DNA of 64,000 nt from G963667425 sp963667425 [NCBI: bacterium] (GTDB lineage Bacteria; UBP6; UBA1177). The stretch is from NCBI GenBank assembly GCA_963667425.1, contig OY763407.1, forward strand, positions 2,790,001-2,854,000, in the 5' to 3' direction. Shown one piece after another: positions 15,156 through 24,365 of the stretch. Position numbers and translations under genes: made by a program. Within the stretch, counting starts at the first letter, position 1; the number at the start of each line of letters is the position of its first letter. The notes under the pieces are model-generated. The model worked only from the letters and a program-made list of their open reading frames with translations, was not told where the DNA came from and ran no database searches.

Positions 15156-16203
15156 CCTTATAACTGTTATAATGGCAGGTGGAAGCGGAACCCGTTTCTG
15201 GCCTTTGAGCAGAGAATCAAAAGCAAAACAGTCTCTTGCACTTTTTTCTGAAAAATCACTTTTGTGCGAGACAATAGAGAGAGTTAAGGATATTTCGAAA
15301 CATATTTTAGTTGTTTCTTCAAAAAAACAGGAAATTCCAATTAGAAAAGATATTGAAAGATATTCCGATATAACTCTTCTTCTTGAGCCTTCAGCCAGAA
15401 ACACAGCGCCGTGTATAATGTTGGCATCTCATTGGATTAAGTTGAATTTTAATGAAAATATGAATGTCCTTGTACTTCCTTCAGATCACCATGTTGCAAA
15501 TGTAAAAGCATTTAAAAATGCTGTTTCAGAAGCAGTGGCTGTGCTAAACAGCAATCCTGAATCGATAGGAACTATTGGAATAGAACCGAGTCGTCCTGAG
15601 ACAGGCTATGGATATCTTCAAAAAGGAGATTTTTTTTGCGGAAAATCTCTTGTTGTTCGAAAGTTTGAAGAAAAACCTAATGCTGAAAGAGCTGAAATGT
15701 TTTTTAAAAGTGGCGAATATCTTTGGAATGGCGGGATATTTCTTTTTAATACAGCAACTATGAACAATGAATTTAAAAATATAAAGCCGGCTGTGTTTGA
15801 AGGTATACAAAAAATAGATTCATTTAATCCTATTTCAAAAGAAATATATGATTCAATAGAATCAATATCTTTTGATTATGCAATAATGGAAAATACTAAA
15901 AAAACGGTTTTTACAATTCCTGCTGATTTCGGCTGGAATGATGTTGGAAGTTGGCTCAGTTACTACGATCTTTTACAAAAAGATGATAACGGTAATGCTT
16001 CAAAAGGGGATGTTTTTTTTGTAAAAAGTTCAGATTGTCTTGCCTATAATGAAACTTCCAGACCGCTTGTTATTTATGGAAAAAAAGGAGAGCTTGTAAT
16101 CGAGCTGGAAGATGTTTCTTTAACGACAGATATCGCCAACCATCAGCAAATAAAAGAAATTGTTGCTCTGCTTGCCGCTAAAGGTAGGAACGAGCTGATT
16201 TAA
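15145..16203 (+). CDS. manC: mannose-1-phosphate guanylyltransferase
   Basis: A 352-aa nucleotidyltransferase making GDP-mannose from mannose-1-P and GTP. The N-terminal signature MAGGSGTRFWPLSRESKAKQ holds the nucleotide loop. EPSARNTAPCI, PSDHHV and the FEEKPN motif follow, then GYLWNGGIF and FGWNDVGSW. It ends near residue 350 and lacks the PMI cupin carried by longer ManC proteins; that cupin is fused to the overlapping upstream gene. Together the two genes supply the F6P to GDP-mannose route with the mutase missing from view. The product probably feeds surface polysaccharide or glycoprotein synthesis. Confidence 0.9.
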   Translation: MKDNLITVIMAGGSGTRFWPLSRESKAKQSLALFSEKSLLCETIERVKDISKHILVVSSKKQEIPIRKDIERYSDITLLLEPSARNTAPCIMLASHWIKLNFNENMNVLVLPSDHHVANVKAFKNAVSEAVAVLNSNPESIGTIGIEPSRPETGYGYLQKGDFFCGKSLVVRKFEEKPNAERAEMFFKSGEYLWNGGIFLFNTATMNNEFKNIKPAVFEGIQKIDSFNPISKEIYDSIESISFDYAIMENTKKTVFTIPADFGWNDVGSWLSYYDLLQKDDNGNASKGDVFFVKSSDCLAYNETSRPLVIYGKKGELVIELEDVSLTTDIANHQQIKEIVALLAAKGRNELI

Positions 16204-16215
16204 AAAATAACAAAT

Positions 16216-16243
16216 TTGCACTTTATTTAAATTCGTGTACTAT
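16216..16243 (+). promoter_or_regulatory. sigma-70 type promoter for fba
   Basis: TTGCAC (16216-16221), 16-base spacer, TACTAT (16238-16243), about 44 bases before the aldolase start. Confidence 0.5.
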
Positions 16244-16286
16244 TTCTTTGTGTCAATTGCTTATTGATATTTTTAGGAGGATAATT

Positions 16287-17294
16287 ATGACAAAAGTAAG
16301 TTACGCAGATCTCGGTCTTGTAAATACCAAAAAAATGTTTGAGGATGCTATTAAGGAAGGTTTTGCTGTTCCGGCATACAATTTTAACAATATGGAACAG
16401 CTTCAGGCCATAATTCAGGCTTGTGTTGAAACAAAATCACCGGTTATTTTACAGGTTTCTTCCGGTGCAAGAAAGTATGCAAATGCTACACTGCTTAAAA
16501 ATATGGCAAAAGGTGCGGTTGAGTATGCAAAAGAACTCGGATGCGAACTTCCTATAGTTCTTCATCTTGATCATGGCGACAGTTTTGAACTTTGCAAAGA
16601 TTGTATTGAAAGCGGTTTTTCTTCAGTAATGATAGACGGTTCTCATCTTTCTTTCGAAGAGAATATTGCTCTTACAAAAAAAGTTGTTGAATTTGCCCAC
16701 TCACAAAAGCATTATGTTACTGTAGAAGGAGAACTTGGAGTTCTGGCAGGTATTGAAGATGAAGTTTCTGCTGAACATTCAACATATACAAGACCTGAAG
16801 AGGTTCAGGAATTTGTCAACAAGACAGGCGTTGATTCTCTTGCAATCTCAATTGGTACATCGCACGGTGCTAACAAATTTAAGCCTGAACAGTGTACAAG
16901 AAATGCAGATGGAATTCTTGTTCCACCTCCACTTCGTTTTGACATTCTTGCAGAAGTAGAAAAACGTCTTCCAGGTTTTCCAATAGTTTTACACGGATCT
17001 TCATCTGTTCCGCAGGAACATGTAAATACTATTAATAAATTTGGCGGAGCGCTTAAAGATGCTGTAGGTATTCCTGAGGAAGAGCTTAGAAGAGCAGCCT
17101 CAATGAACGTATGTAAAATAAACATAGATTCAGATGGCAGACTTGCAATGACAGCGGCTATAAGACAAGTTATGGCAGAAAAACCTGCAGAGTTTGATCC
17201 AAGAAAATATTTGGGACCGGCAAGAGATTCTCTGAAAAAACTTTATATGCATAAAAATCAGAATGTGCTTGGTTCAGCAGGGCAGGTTAAGTAG
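16287..17294 (+). CDS. fba: class II fructose-bisphosphate aldolase
   Basis: A 335-aa zinc-dependent aldolase splitting fructose-1,6-bisphosphate into DHAP and glyceraldehyde-3-P in glycolysis and gluconeogenesis. Motifs: VPAYNFNNMEQ, the HLDHGDSFE metal/catalytic segment near residue 88, EGELGVLAGIEDEV, GTSHGANKF, VLHGSSSVP and CKINIDSDGR. The start is ATG 16287, six bases after AGGAGG (16275-16280); an earlier in-frame codon has no ribosome site. The length fits the longer class II type. Its own promoter lies upstream, so it is probably independent of the manC genes. Confidence 0.95.
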   Translation: MTKVSYADLGLVNTKKMFEDAIKEGFAVPAYNFNNMEQLQAIIQACVETKSPVILQVSSGARKYANATLLKNMAKGAVEYAKELGCELPIVLHLDHGDSFELCKDCIESGFSSVMIDGSHLSFEENIALTKKVVEFAHSQKHYVTVEGELGVLAGIEDEVSAEHSTYTRPEEVQEFVNKTGVDSLAISIGTSHGANKFKPEQCTRNADGILVPPPLRFDILAEVEKRLPGFPIVLHGSSSVPQEHVNTINKFGGALKDAVGIPEEELRRAASMNVCKINIDSDGRLAMTAAIRQVMAEKPAEFDPRKYLGPARDSLKKLYMHKNQNVLGSAGQVK

Positions 17295-17402
17295 TTTAGA
17301 GGTTGTTAAAAGATATTGTTTCTCTACTTTTCAAAAAAAAATTGATTTTTAGAGACTTGAGAGTAACATGTGTCCGATTTTTATTGAACTAAGGAGGAAG
17401 TG

Positions 17403-17597
17403 ATGTCTCGTAAATGTGATGTTTGTGGAAAAAAGCCGCTTTTCGGTCACAATGTTAGCCACGCAAATAATAAATCGCAGAAAATACAGAACCCAAATGT
17501 GCAGAAATTAAGAGTTCTTCTTGAGAATGGCTCAAAAAAGAACCTTAACGTTTGTACACAGTGCCTTCGTAGCGGTAAGGTTACAAAAGCTCTTTAG
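17403..17597 (+). CDS. rpmB: 50S ribosomal protein L28
   Basis: A 64-aa L28 with the typical start [21 protein letters not shown] and two CxxC pairs (CDVC, CTQC) that would bind zinc. The start is ATG 17403 after AAGGAGG. It is followed at once by a strong terminator, so it is transcribed alone. Confidence 0.95.
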   Translation: MSRKCDVCGKKPLFGHNVSHANNKSQKIQNPNVQKLRVLLENGSKKNLNVCTQCLRSGKVTKAL

Positions 17598-17620
17598 TAT
17601 TCTGCTTTTTTATATTTATA

Positions 17621-17652
17621 AAGCCGAAGCTTTAAATGCTTCGGCTTTTTTT
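17621..17652 (+). terminator. intrinsic terminator after rpmB
   Basis: AAGCCGAAGC (17621-17630) pairs with GCTTCGGCTT (17638-17647), 7-base loop, followed by a T-run. It ends just before the next gene's ribosome site. Confidence 0.93.
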
Positions 17653-17668
17653 ATTTGTGAGGTAAAAA

Positions 17669-18472
17669 ATGTCTGCTAATTTTTCTGAAAGACTTAGGAA
17701 ATTAAGAAATTTTCAGTCTCAGGACTTTTGGGCAATGCTTTTTGCAAGACCACTTACAATTCTGTTTCTTCTTCCTATAATTGAATTTAATTTTGTTACT
17801 CCCAACAGAATAACAATTCTTGCTATAATTACTAAAGTTGCAGCAACTTTTTTTATTGCTTTTGATTTTTCCTACAGAGGTGCTATCCTTGGAGCTGTTT
17901 TAATAAATTTGGGTCTGGTTCTTGACAATATGGATGGTACAATTGCCAGGTACAGAAAATGCGGAACACAGTTTGGCTATGTTTTTGATAAAGTATCAGA
18001 TTCATTCACTTTGGCATTTCTTTTCTTTGCTATGGGATGGCGTGGATACAACATTTCATCAAATATCATAGATCTTATTCTTCCTCTCGCTGCAATGTCC
18101 GGTGCATTTGTTTCAGGATATTCCAAATGGGTATTTCAATATGTTATGAAAAATGTTAAACTTTCTGAAATAAAGGACAATCCTGAAGAACTTAGAAAAT
18201 ATGCCGAAGGTAATTCGGTTTCAACTGTTTCTGTGGCGCCGCCTGAAAGAACTTTTGTTGATTGGATAAAATGGTTTGGTAAAGCTCTCTTTTCCATACT
18301 TTATATGAATGAAGTTGATCTTTTCTTCTGGTGTGGACTATCTCTTGTGCTTTCCAATATGGATATTTTTAACAGATATTATTCATCAGTTATTGCTTTA
18401 GGTGTAATTGGTGGTCCACTTCTTTTTTCTTTTAAGACCTATAAGGCGGAAAAGAATTTAAAGGAGAAATAA
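17669..18472 (+). CDS. CDP-alcohol phosphatidyltransferase family protein
   Basis: A 267-aa integral membrane enzyme of phospholipid synthesis that moves a phosphatidyl or phospho-alcohol group from a CDP-activated donor. The family signature DGx2ARx8Gx3Dx3D is complete: DGTIARYRKCGTQFGYVFDK followed by VSDS, around residues 91-115. Several hydrophobic segments flank it, and a loop of about 50 residues lies near 165-205. The acceptor alcohol cannot be told from the sequence. The next gene begins five bases later, so they are probably co-transcribed. Confidence 0.82.
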   Translation: MSANFSERLRKLRNFQSQDFWAMLFARPLTILFLLPIIEFNFVTPNRITILAIITKVAATFFIAFDFSYRGAILGAVLINLGLVLDNMDGTIARYRKCGTQFGYVFDKVSDSFTLAFLFFAMGWRGYNISSNIIDLILPLAAMSGAFVSGYSKWVFQYVMKNVKLSEIKDNPEELRKYAEGNSVSTVSVAPPERTFVDWIKWFGKALFSILYMNEVDLFFWCGLSLVLSNMDIFNRYYSSVIALGVIGGPLLFSFKTYKAEKNLKEK

Positions 18473-18476
18473 ATCC

Positions 18477-19046
18477 ATGCCTTTGAAAACCATGCTTAAA
18501 ACAATGCTGCCTGGTTTGCTTCCAATAATAGTTTATATTTTTGTTGAAGAGTTTTTTGGTGTAGTTGCCGGTATTTCTGCAGCTATTATTTTGGGGATTG
18601 CAGAGTATATCTATACTTATTTAAAATGGCACTATAGTGACAGATTCATTTTTGTTGATACAGTGATTCTTGTTCTGCTTGGTGCAGTTTCACTTATATC
18701 AGGAAATGAGCTTTTTTTTAAGTTGAAACCTGCTTTTATAAATTTTCTATTTATTGCTCTTTTTGCCATATCTGTTTTTTCATCCAGAAATGTAATCCTT
18801 AAAATGAGTGAAAGATATATGAAAAATATCCATTTAAATGATGATGCAATTTATAAGATGAAGAAAATGTCGTTGCTTATGCTGATTTTTTTCGTTATTC
18901 ATACAATCCTTGTAGTTTTTGCCGCTTTTTATATGACTCAGGAAGCCTGGGCATTTATTTCTGTTACACTTCCCTACATTTTTTTTGCTCTTGTATTCTT
19001 TTTTATGTTTTTTTATAAATTTATCATTAATTCAAAAAAAAGATAG
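18477..19046 (+). CDS. YciB/IspZ-like inner membrane protein
   Basis: A 189-aa protein with about five or six hydrophobic segments. The layout and phrases such as GIAEYIYTYLKW, FKLKPAFINFLF and a C-terminal FYMTQEAWAFISVTLPYIFF recall the septation protein A (YciB/IspZ) family, implicated in cell-envelope maintenance and septation. The match is by pattern only. AAGGAG stands upstream at a good distance and the gene follows the phosphatidyltransferase by four bases. Confidence 0.55.
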   Translation: MPLKTMLKTMLPGLLPIIVYIFVEEFFGVVAGISAAIILGIAEYIYTYLKWHYSDRFIFVDTVILVLLGAVSLISGNELFFKLKPAFINFLFIALFAISVFSSRNVILKMSERYMKNIHLNDDAIYKMKKMSLLMLIFFVIHTILVVFAAFYMTQEAWAFISVTLPYIFFALVFFFMFFYKFIINSKKR

Positions 19047-19130
19047 AACAATAACTCTTTTTTTATCTGTTAAAAATAAAAAAAAGAGGAGATAAATTTT
19101 TTGAAAAAGCTTGTGAATAAACAAAAAAAA

Positions 19131-19159
19131 TTGACATTTAAGGGTTCAAAAGTTAATCT
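19131..19159 (+). promoter_or_regulatory. sigma-70 promoter for the giant coiled-coil gene
   Basis: Perfect TTGACA (19131-19136), 17-base spacer, TAATCT (19154-19159). The gene starts 64 bases further on with a strong AAAGGAGGT ribosome site. Confidence 0.75.
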
Positions 19160-19223
19160 ACCCCGAGAGATGGTTTAGCTATTTTTAACTTATTATACAT
19201 AGAACCATAAAGGAGGTTTTCTC

Positions 19224-22200
19224 GTGAGGAAATTAGTCTGTCTGGTTGTTTTATTGATTATGTCCTCTGTTTCTATGACTGCTTTAGCGTCCGGTACAAT
19301 GACAGTAGTACCTGCAGCAGCAAAGAAAACCAATGAAAAGGAACTTGCAAGTAAAATCCAGAAAAATTTCGCACTTCTTTATGCACAGATTAAAGAAGTT
19401 GATGTTAAAGAACTCGATTTAACTGGGAACACTGCCAGAGAATATTCAAGATGTGCGACTTCTTTATCATGCCTTTCCAATCTTGGAAGAAAAGGAGGTT
19501 CGGATCTTGTACTTGTTACGACAGTTCGAACAAAGAAGGGTGGTGTAGCCATAAGAATGGTGCTTTACGATTCAAAAGGTAAAAAGATTGATTCAGCTGC
19601 AATGACACCAGATGATGCTGATCCTGAAGAAGTTGCACCTGAAATGCTTGTTGCAGCTAAGAAAATGCTAAAAAAAGCAGATGTTGGTGCTACAGCAAAA
19701 GCTGAAACAAAAAAAGTGGAAAGAAAGAAAATTTATGGTTATTCTGAAGTGAAAAACAGAATAAAAGATGGTCTTTCTGCATATGAAAAAGGCAATTTGG
19801 ATGAAAGTAAATCTGCTTTTAATGAAGCGGCTTTTGAAATGGATTGTAAATGCGCTCAGAATGCTAAAGCAAAAGAGCTTTTTGATCTTGTAGATTCAAT
19901 ATCAAAACTTGTAGATTCAGCTACTTCCGCAATTGATTCCGGTGATAACAAAAGAGCAGCATCAGCTCTTAAATCGGCACAGGAAAAAGATCAGCAGGTT
20001 CTTAAAGCCGGTTATGATATGCTTGTTTTCAAAAAAGGCAATGTTGAACGTGTCGTTTATGCTGAGCCAAATTCAAAAGATGGCGCTGAAGTTGATAATA
20101 TAATAGCTAAATATAAAAAAGAAGCTAAATCTCTTAAGGTTTGGAAAGATACGGAAAATGAAAAGATTGATAAATGGATTAATGATCGAATAAAAGATAG
20201 AGAAGCTAAGGAAAAAACAGCAGCTGAAGATATAAAAAATGCTGAAAAAGCTTCCAAACAGGCTCAGATAGATGTCAAGAAGAAGATACAGGATCTTAAA
20301 TACAAATGGGAAAAGGATGATTCTTCTCTTGAACAGGAGATAGTTTCTCTTGAAAGCCAGATTACAATGATAGAACAGAAGGAAAGAGGTATAATAAAAA
20401 CCTCTAATTCTGCAAGAGATAAACAGAAAAATACAGAGCTTGATAAAATCGATAAAGAATATAAAGACTGGAAAAAAGATCTTGCTTCCAAAAAAGATGC
20501 ATATTACAAAAATCAGGATGAAAATTTAGATAAAGATGCAAAATCTACTTCAGTAAAAATAGCTGAAATTCAGAAAAAACAGAGCGAAACTGAGAAAACA
20601 ATTAAAGATCTTGAAACTGAACTTCAAAAAATGAATGATGCTTTTGATAAAGAGCAGAGTGCATACGTTTCTAAAAATGAAACTTCAGTTATGAAACGTG
20701 AAGATGAAAATAGAAAATTTGAAGCTGATGTTGAAAGAGAATATCAGAAAACTTTTGATGAGCTTAATGCTAAGCTTGCTAAATATGATGTGGAAGAAGA
20801 GAAAAAACAGCAGAAACTTGAATCTTTTGACAGAGAAATTGAAGATTATCTTACAAAATCTGCTGATACAATGGGTAAGATTCAGGAAGCTGTAGAAAAA
20901 GAAAGAGCACAGGAAGAGCAGAAATATCAGACATCAAAAGCAAATATTCAGCAGCAGAAAGAACAGGAATATGAAAAGACTCTTGAATCGCTTGCTAAAC
21001 AGAAAGCTCAGCTTGAAGACACAGTTGCAAAATATGTAGAAGAGACAGAGACTCTTAAAATCAAAAAAGAAGAGTCAATGACCAAAGAAAACGAAACAAA
21101 ACTCCAGAATATGGAGAAACGTACTGTTGCAATAGAAGAACAACTTGGAACTGTAGATCAGAAATATGAGACAGAAATTGCATCTCTTGAAGAAAAAATT
21201 GCAAGTAGCAAAGATGCTGAAGAAAATGCAAAAATGGAAAAAGAGAACCAACTCAGAGCTCAGAATGAAAAATCACTTCAGAATATAGCTTCATATGATG
21301 ACAAAATCATGGTGGAAAAAGATAGGCAGGCAAACACCACTGCTAAAATAGATGAAGAATATTCAATGAAGATTGGTTCTGTTGATGATAAAATAGCAGA
21401 AGAAAATAACAAGCTTATAGAAGCAACAGAAAACTTCAAAGCAAACTGGGGAGATTATGTTAATAAGCAGGTTGAAGCTATAATCATAAAAGAAGATGCT
21501 TTAAGTGCTCAAATAATGAAGAAAAAAGAAGAAAAGGCAGATCTCGATTCAAAAATTTCTGAAATGAAAGCTGCCAAACTTGCTGAAATAGAAAGTAAAA
21601 AAGCTTCTTTAGATGATAAGTATGCAGCAAGACTTGCTAAAGTAGATGAAGATATTCAAAAGGAAATTGATGCTGAAAATGCAAAATATGCTTCTAATGA
21701 AGAAAAGAATACTACTCTTTTAGCTAAGAAAGACTCTGCACTTGAGAAAAAAATGGCAGGCTTTGCTTCTGAAGAGGCAGCAATATCAGCTCAGTTTGAT
21801 GAAAAAGTAGCTAAATTTGATACAGAAATTTCTGCTATTGACAACAAGTATGCTGCAGAGCTTGATAAATATGCAGTTCAGCCTCTTACAGATAAAATGA
21901 ATGAAGAAGTTTCAGATCTTGAAAATAAAAAACTTGCAGAAGTAAATAAGCTTCAGGAAATTCTTGATGCAATTCAAACTGCTGAGGCAGGTGCAAAGCA
22001 GGAATATGAAGATCAGCTTGCAAACGCAAAAACTGATTCTGACAAGTCAAAAATAAAAAGAGAATACGAATCCAATGTGAGAAAAATAACAATGGATAAA
22101 AACAGTATTCAGAGAAAACTTACTTTTGCCGCAAGTTCAGCTGACAGAAAAATAGCTTTTGCAAAAAGTAGCTATCAGAGAAAAATAGATGCCAATAATA

Positions 22201-24365
22201 GAAAGCTTTCGTCAATAGAAAAAGACAAACTCAAAGAAGTTCTTGAGGTTAACAAAAAAATAAAGGCTGTTAATGCTGAAAGAGATAAGGCATTAGCTGA
22301 ACATAAAAAGAAAGTTGATTCTTCTATTGCAGCTTCAAAGAAAGAAAAAGATCAGGATAATAAAAATGCTGAAGCAAGAAAAGCTGAGCTTGCAAAAAGA
22401 ATAAAATCTATTCAGGCTTCTGAAAAAACAAGAAAAAATGCTGTTTTATCAGAAAAGAAAAGAGAGCTTGCAAGTATAAATTCTGACGAAAATACTATAA
22501 ATAAGAATTTTGCAGTTATCGTTAAAAATGAAAAAGCTAAAATTGACAGTGAAATATCAAGACTTTCTAAAGAACTTGCTGAACTTGGTAAGGAAAAGAA
22601 ATCATGGAATGCCAGAAGCAATAAGGTTGATGCTAAGAAACTCGCTGAAGCAAAAGCTCCTTTTAACAAAAAAATTACTACACTTAAAGAAGAAAAGAGC
22701 AAACTTGTTGCAGAAAGAGATTCAAAGAAAGCTGCTGTTAAGAAAGCATCCGATGAAATTATTACAAAACTTGTTAATGATAAAAAGAATGCTTCTACAG
22801 GTACAAAAGATTTTGATGCTATGCTTAAAATAGAACTTAAGAAAGTTTCTGATGAATATGAATCACAGAGAACTGCTCTTAAAAAACAGAGTGATGCAAA
22901 AAAATCCGAAAAGAAAACAAAAATAGCACAGCTTAATTCTGAAAAAGCTAAAATAGCAAAAGAAAGAGCTTCTTTGGAAAAAGGTTTTGATGCAATAATA
23001 AAAAAAGACATAGCAGCACTTTCAAAGGAAAGAAACAATGGTTTAGCAAAATTACAGAGTGAACTTAAAACTGTTTCTGCAAATCTTGCAAAACATGAAA
23101 AATCACATGATTCTTTTGTAGAAAATGCTGTGGCTAAAGTTGATTCTGATTATGAGAAAAAAATGGGTGAGCTTGATATGAGACTTGCTTCTGAAAATCA
23201 GAAACTTCAGAATAACAATAAAAATTTCTCAGCACAGAAAAAGAAGGAAAAAGCAGCTTACGAAAAAGAGTTAAAGAAATTCCTTGCAGAAAAGGCCGCT
23301 TTTAAGAAAAATATAAATTCACTTATAGCTAAAGCTCAGAAAGATAGAGATGCTAAAATAGCTAATAGAAAAGCTCAAATGGATAAAAACAAAGCCGGTT
23401 TTGAGCAGTCTCTTAAGACAAGAACCGCTGATTTTAATAAAAAAACAGCTTCTATCAGAGATGATATAGCTAAAAATAACAAACTTCTTGAATCTTATGC
23501 TGTAAGCATTGATAAGCTTAATTCCGATCTTGCCTCCAGAACTGAAAAAACAAAAATAGCAAACGCTAAGTCAAGAAAATTACAGGAAGCTAAATGGAAC
23601 AAGGATGAATCTGCAAGAGATAAGAAATATGACAAAGACAGAGAAGCCGTAGTTCTTAAATATGAAAAGATGGAAATAGCTGAAAAGAACAATAGAGAAG
23701 CTAACAAAGCTCAGCTTGAGAAGAAAAGGGAAGCTCTTTTAATAGAAAAAGACAAGAGAAAAGAAAAAAGAGAAAAAATTCTTGAGACTGAAAAGGTAAA
23801 TTGGGAAAAGAAACAGGATTCAATGGCTGCTCAGAAGGATAAACTTGTTGAAACGCTTGCTAATCTTAAAGAGAAAAACAAAGAAATGCTTGTAAAGGAT
23901 AAAGAAGATGCCAAAACTAAGAAGGCACAGGTGGAATCTTCTTATCAGGCTAAAGTTTCAAAAATTGATGATAAGATTATTGCAGAGATAAAGAAGAAAT
24001 TTAACAAAGAGTATGATATTGAGAAGAAGAGAGATTTTATCCCTGTGGGTGTTTCAAAGAAAATAGATTCCATGATGGCTGATGTTTATGCAAAGGAAGG
24101 ATTGGATCTGGTTGAAAAGGATAATCTTAAAACAGCTAGAAAATATTTTTCAAAGGCTTTCTATCTTGATAAAGATAATAAGAATGCAAAATCAGGCATG
24201 AGTGCTCTTGATGATAAAGCAAAATCGCTTTTCTGGAGTGCTTATGGCGCAAAAGATACTGATAGAGCAAAAGCCAAAAAGATTTTTACTCAGCTTGTAA
24301 CAAGTCTTATGCCGACTAATGAATTCTATATAAAGTCAAAAAGTGCTTTAGAGGAGATGGAATAG
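19224..24365 (+). CDS. exported giant coiled-coil protein (1713 aa)
   Basis: Starts at GTG after AAGGAGG. A signal peptide (residues 1-23, ending ALASG) indicates export. Residues about 25-150 form a globular domain with CATSLSCLSNLGRKGGSDLVLVTTV, similar in feel to the TolB-like or 'C-x-n-C-ll..G...v' domains of myxobacterial secreted proteins. Residues about 165-275 look TPR-like. Residues about 290-1590 are almost unbroken Lys/Glu/Ala-rich coiled coil. The C-terminus (about 1600-1713) has TPR-like helices (EKDNLKTARKYFSKAFYLDKDNKNA). The coiled-coil start aligns colinearly with the protein at 39739-41187. Function unknown; a periplasmic or envelope filament or spacer is a reasonable guess. 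Confidence 0.85.
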   Translation: MRKLVCLVVLLIMSSVSMTALASGTMTVVPAAAKKTNEKELASKIQKNFALLYAQIKEVDVKELDLTGNTAREYSRCATSLSCLSNLGRKGGSDLVLVTTVRTKKGGVAIRMVLYDSKGKKIDSAAMTPDDADPEEVAPEMLVAAKKMLKKADVGATAKAETKKVERKKIYGYSEVKNRIKDGLSAYEKGNLDESKSAFNEAAFEMDCKCAQNAKAKELFDLVDSISKLVDSATSAIDSGDNKRAASALKSAQEKDQQVLKAGYDMLVFKKGNVERVVYAEPNSKDGAEVDNIIAKYKKEAKSLKVWKDTENEKIDKWINDRIKDREAKEKTAAEDIKNAEKASKQAQIDVKKKIQDLKYKWEKDDSSLEQEIVSLESQITMIEQKERGIIKTSNSARDKQKNTELDKIDKEYKDWKKDLASKKDAYYKNQDENLDKDAKSTSVKIAEIQKKQSETEKTIKDLETELQKMNDAFDKEQSAYVSKNETSVMKREDENRKFEADVEREYQKTFDELNAKLAKYDVEEEKKQQKLESFDREIEDYLTKSADTMGKIQEAVEKERAQEEQKYQTSKANIQQQKEQEYEKTLESLAKQKAQLEDTVAKYVEETETLKIKKEESMTKENETKLQNMEKRTVAIEEQLGTVDQKYETEIASLEEKIASSKDAEENAKMEKENQLRAQNEKSLQNIASYDDKIMVEKDRQANTTAKIDEEYSMKIGSVDDKIAEENNKLIEATENFKANWGDYVNKQVEAIIIKEDALSAQIMKKKEEKADLDSKISEMKAAKLAEIESKKASLDDKYAARLAKVDEDIQKEIDAENAKYASNEEKNTTLLAKKDSALEKKMAGFASEEAAISAQFDEKVAKFDTEISAIDNKYAAELDKYAVQPLTDKMNEEVSDLENKKLAEVNKLQEILDAIQTAEAGAKQEYEDQLANAKTDSDKSKIKREYESNVRKITMDKNSIQRKLTFAASSADRKIAFAKSSYQRKIDANNRKLSSIEKDKLKEVLEVNKKIKAVNAERDKALAEHKKKVDSSIAASKKEKDQDNKNAEARKAELAKRIKSIQASEKTRKNAVLSEKKRELASINSDENTINKNFAVIVKNEKAKIDSEISRLSKELAELGKEKKSWNARSNKVDAKKLAEAKAPFNKKITTLKEEKSKLVAERDSKKAAVKKASDEIITKLVNDKKNASTGTKDFDAMLKIELKKVSDEYESQRTALKKQSDAKKSEKKTKIAQLNSEKAKIAKERASLEKGFDAIIKKDIAALSKERNNGLAKLQSELKTVSANLAKHEKSHDSFVENAVAKVDSDYEKKMGELDMRLASENQKLQNNNKNFSAQKKKEKAAYEKELKKFLAEKAAFKKNINSLIAKAQKDRDAKIANRKAQMDKNKAGFEQSLKTRTADFNKKTASIRDDIAKNNKLLESYAVSIDKLNSDLASRTEKTKIANAKSRKLQEAKWNKDESARDKKYDKDREAVVLKYEKMEIAEKNNREANKAQLEKKREALLIEKDKRKEKREKILETEKVNWEKKQDSMAAQKDKLVETLANLKEKNKEMLVKDKEDAKTKKAQVESSYQAKVSKIDDKIIAEIKKKFNKEYDIEKKRDFIPVGVSKKIDSMMADVYAKEGLDLVEKDNLKTARKYFSKAFYLDKDNKNAKSGMSALDDKAKSLFWSAYGAKDTDRAKAKKIFTQLVTSLMPTNEFYIKSKSALEEME

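Noticed and set aside
22412-23038. 208-aa minus-strand frame inside the giant coiled-coil gene
   Set aside because: A by-product of Lys/Glu/Ala-rich codons on the plus strand; Ser/Phe/Leu-rich nonsense with no ribosome site.
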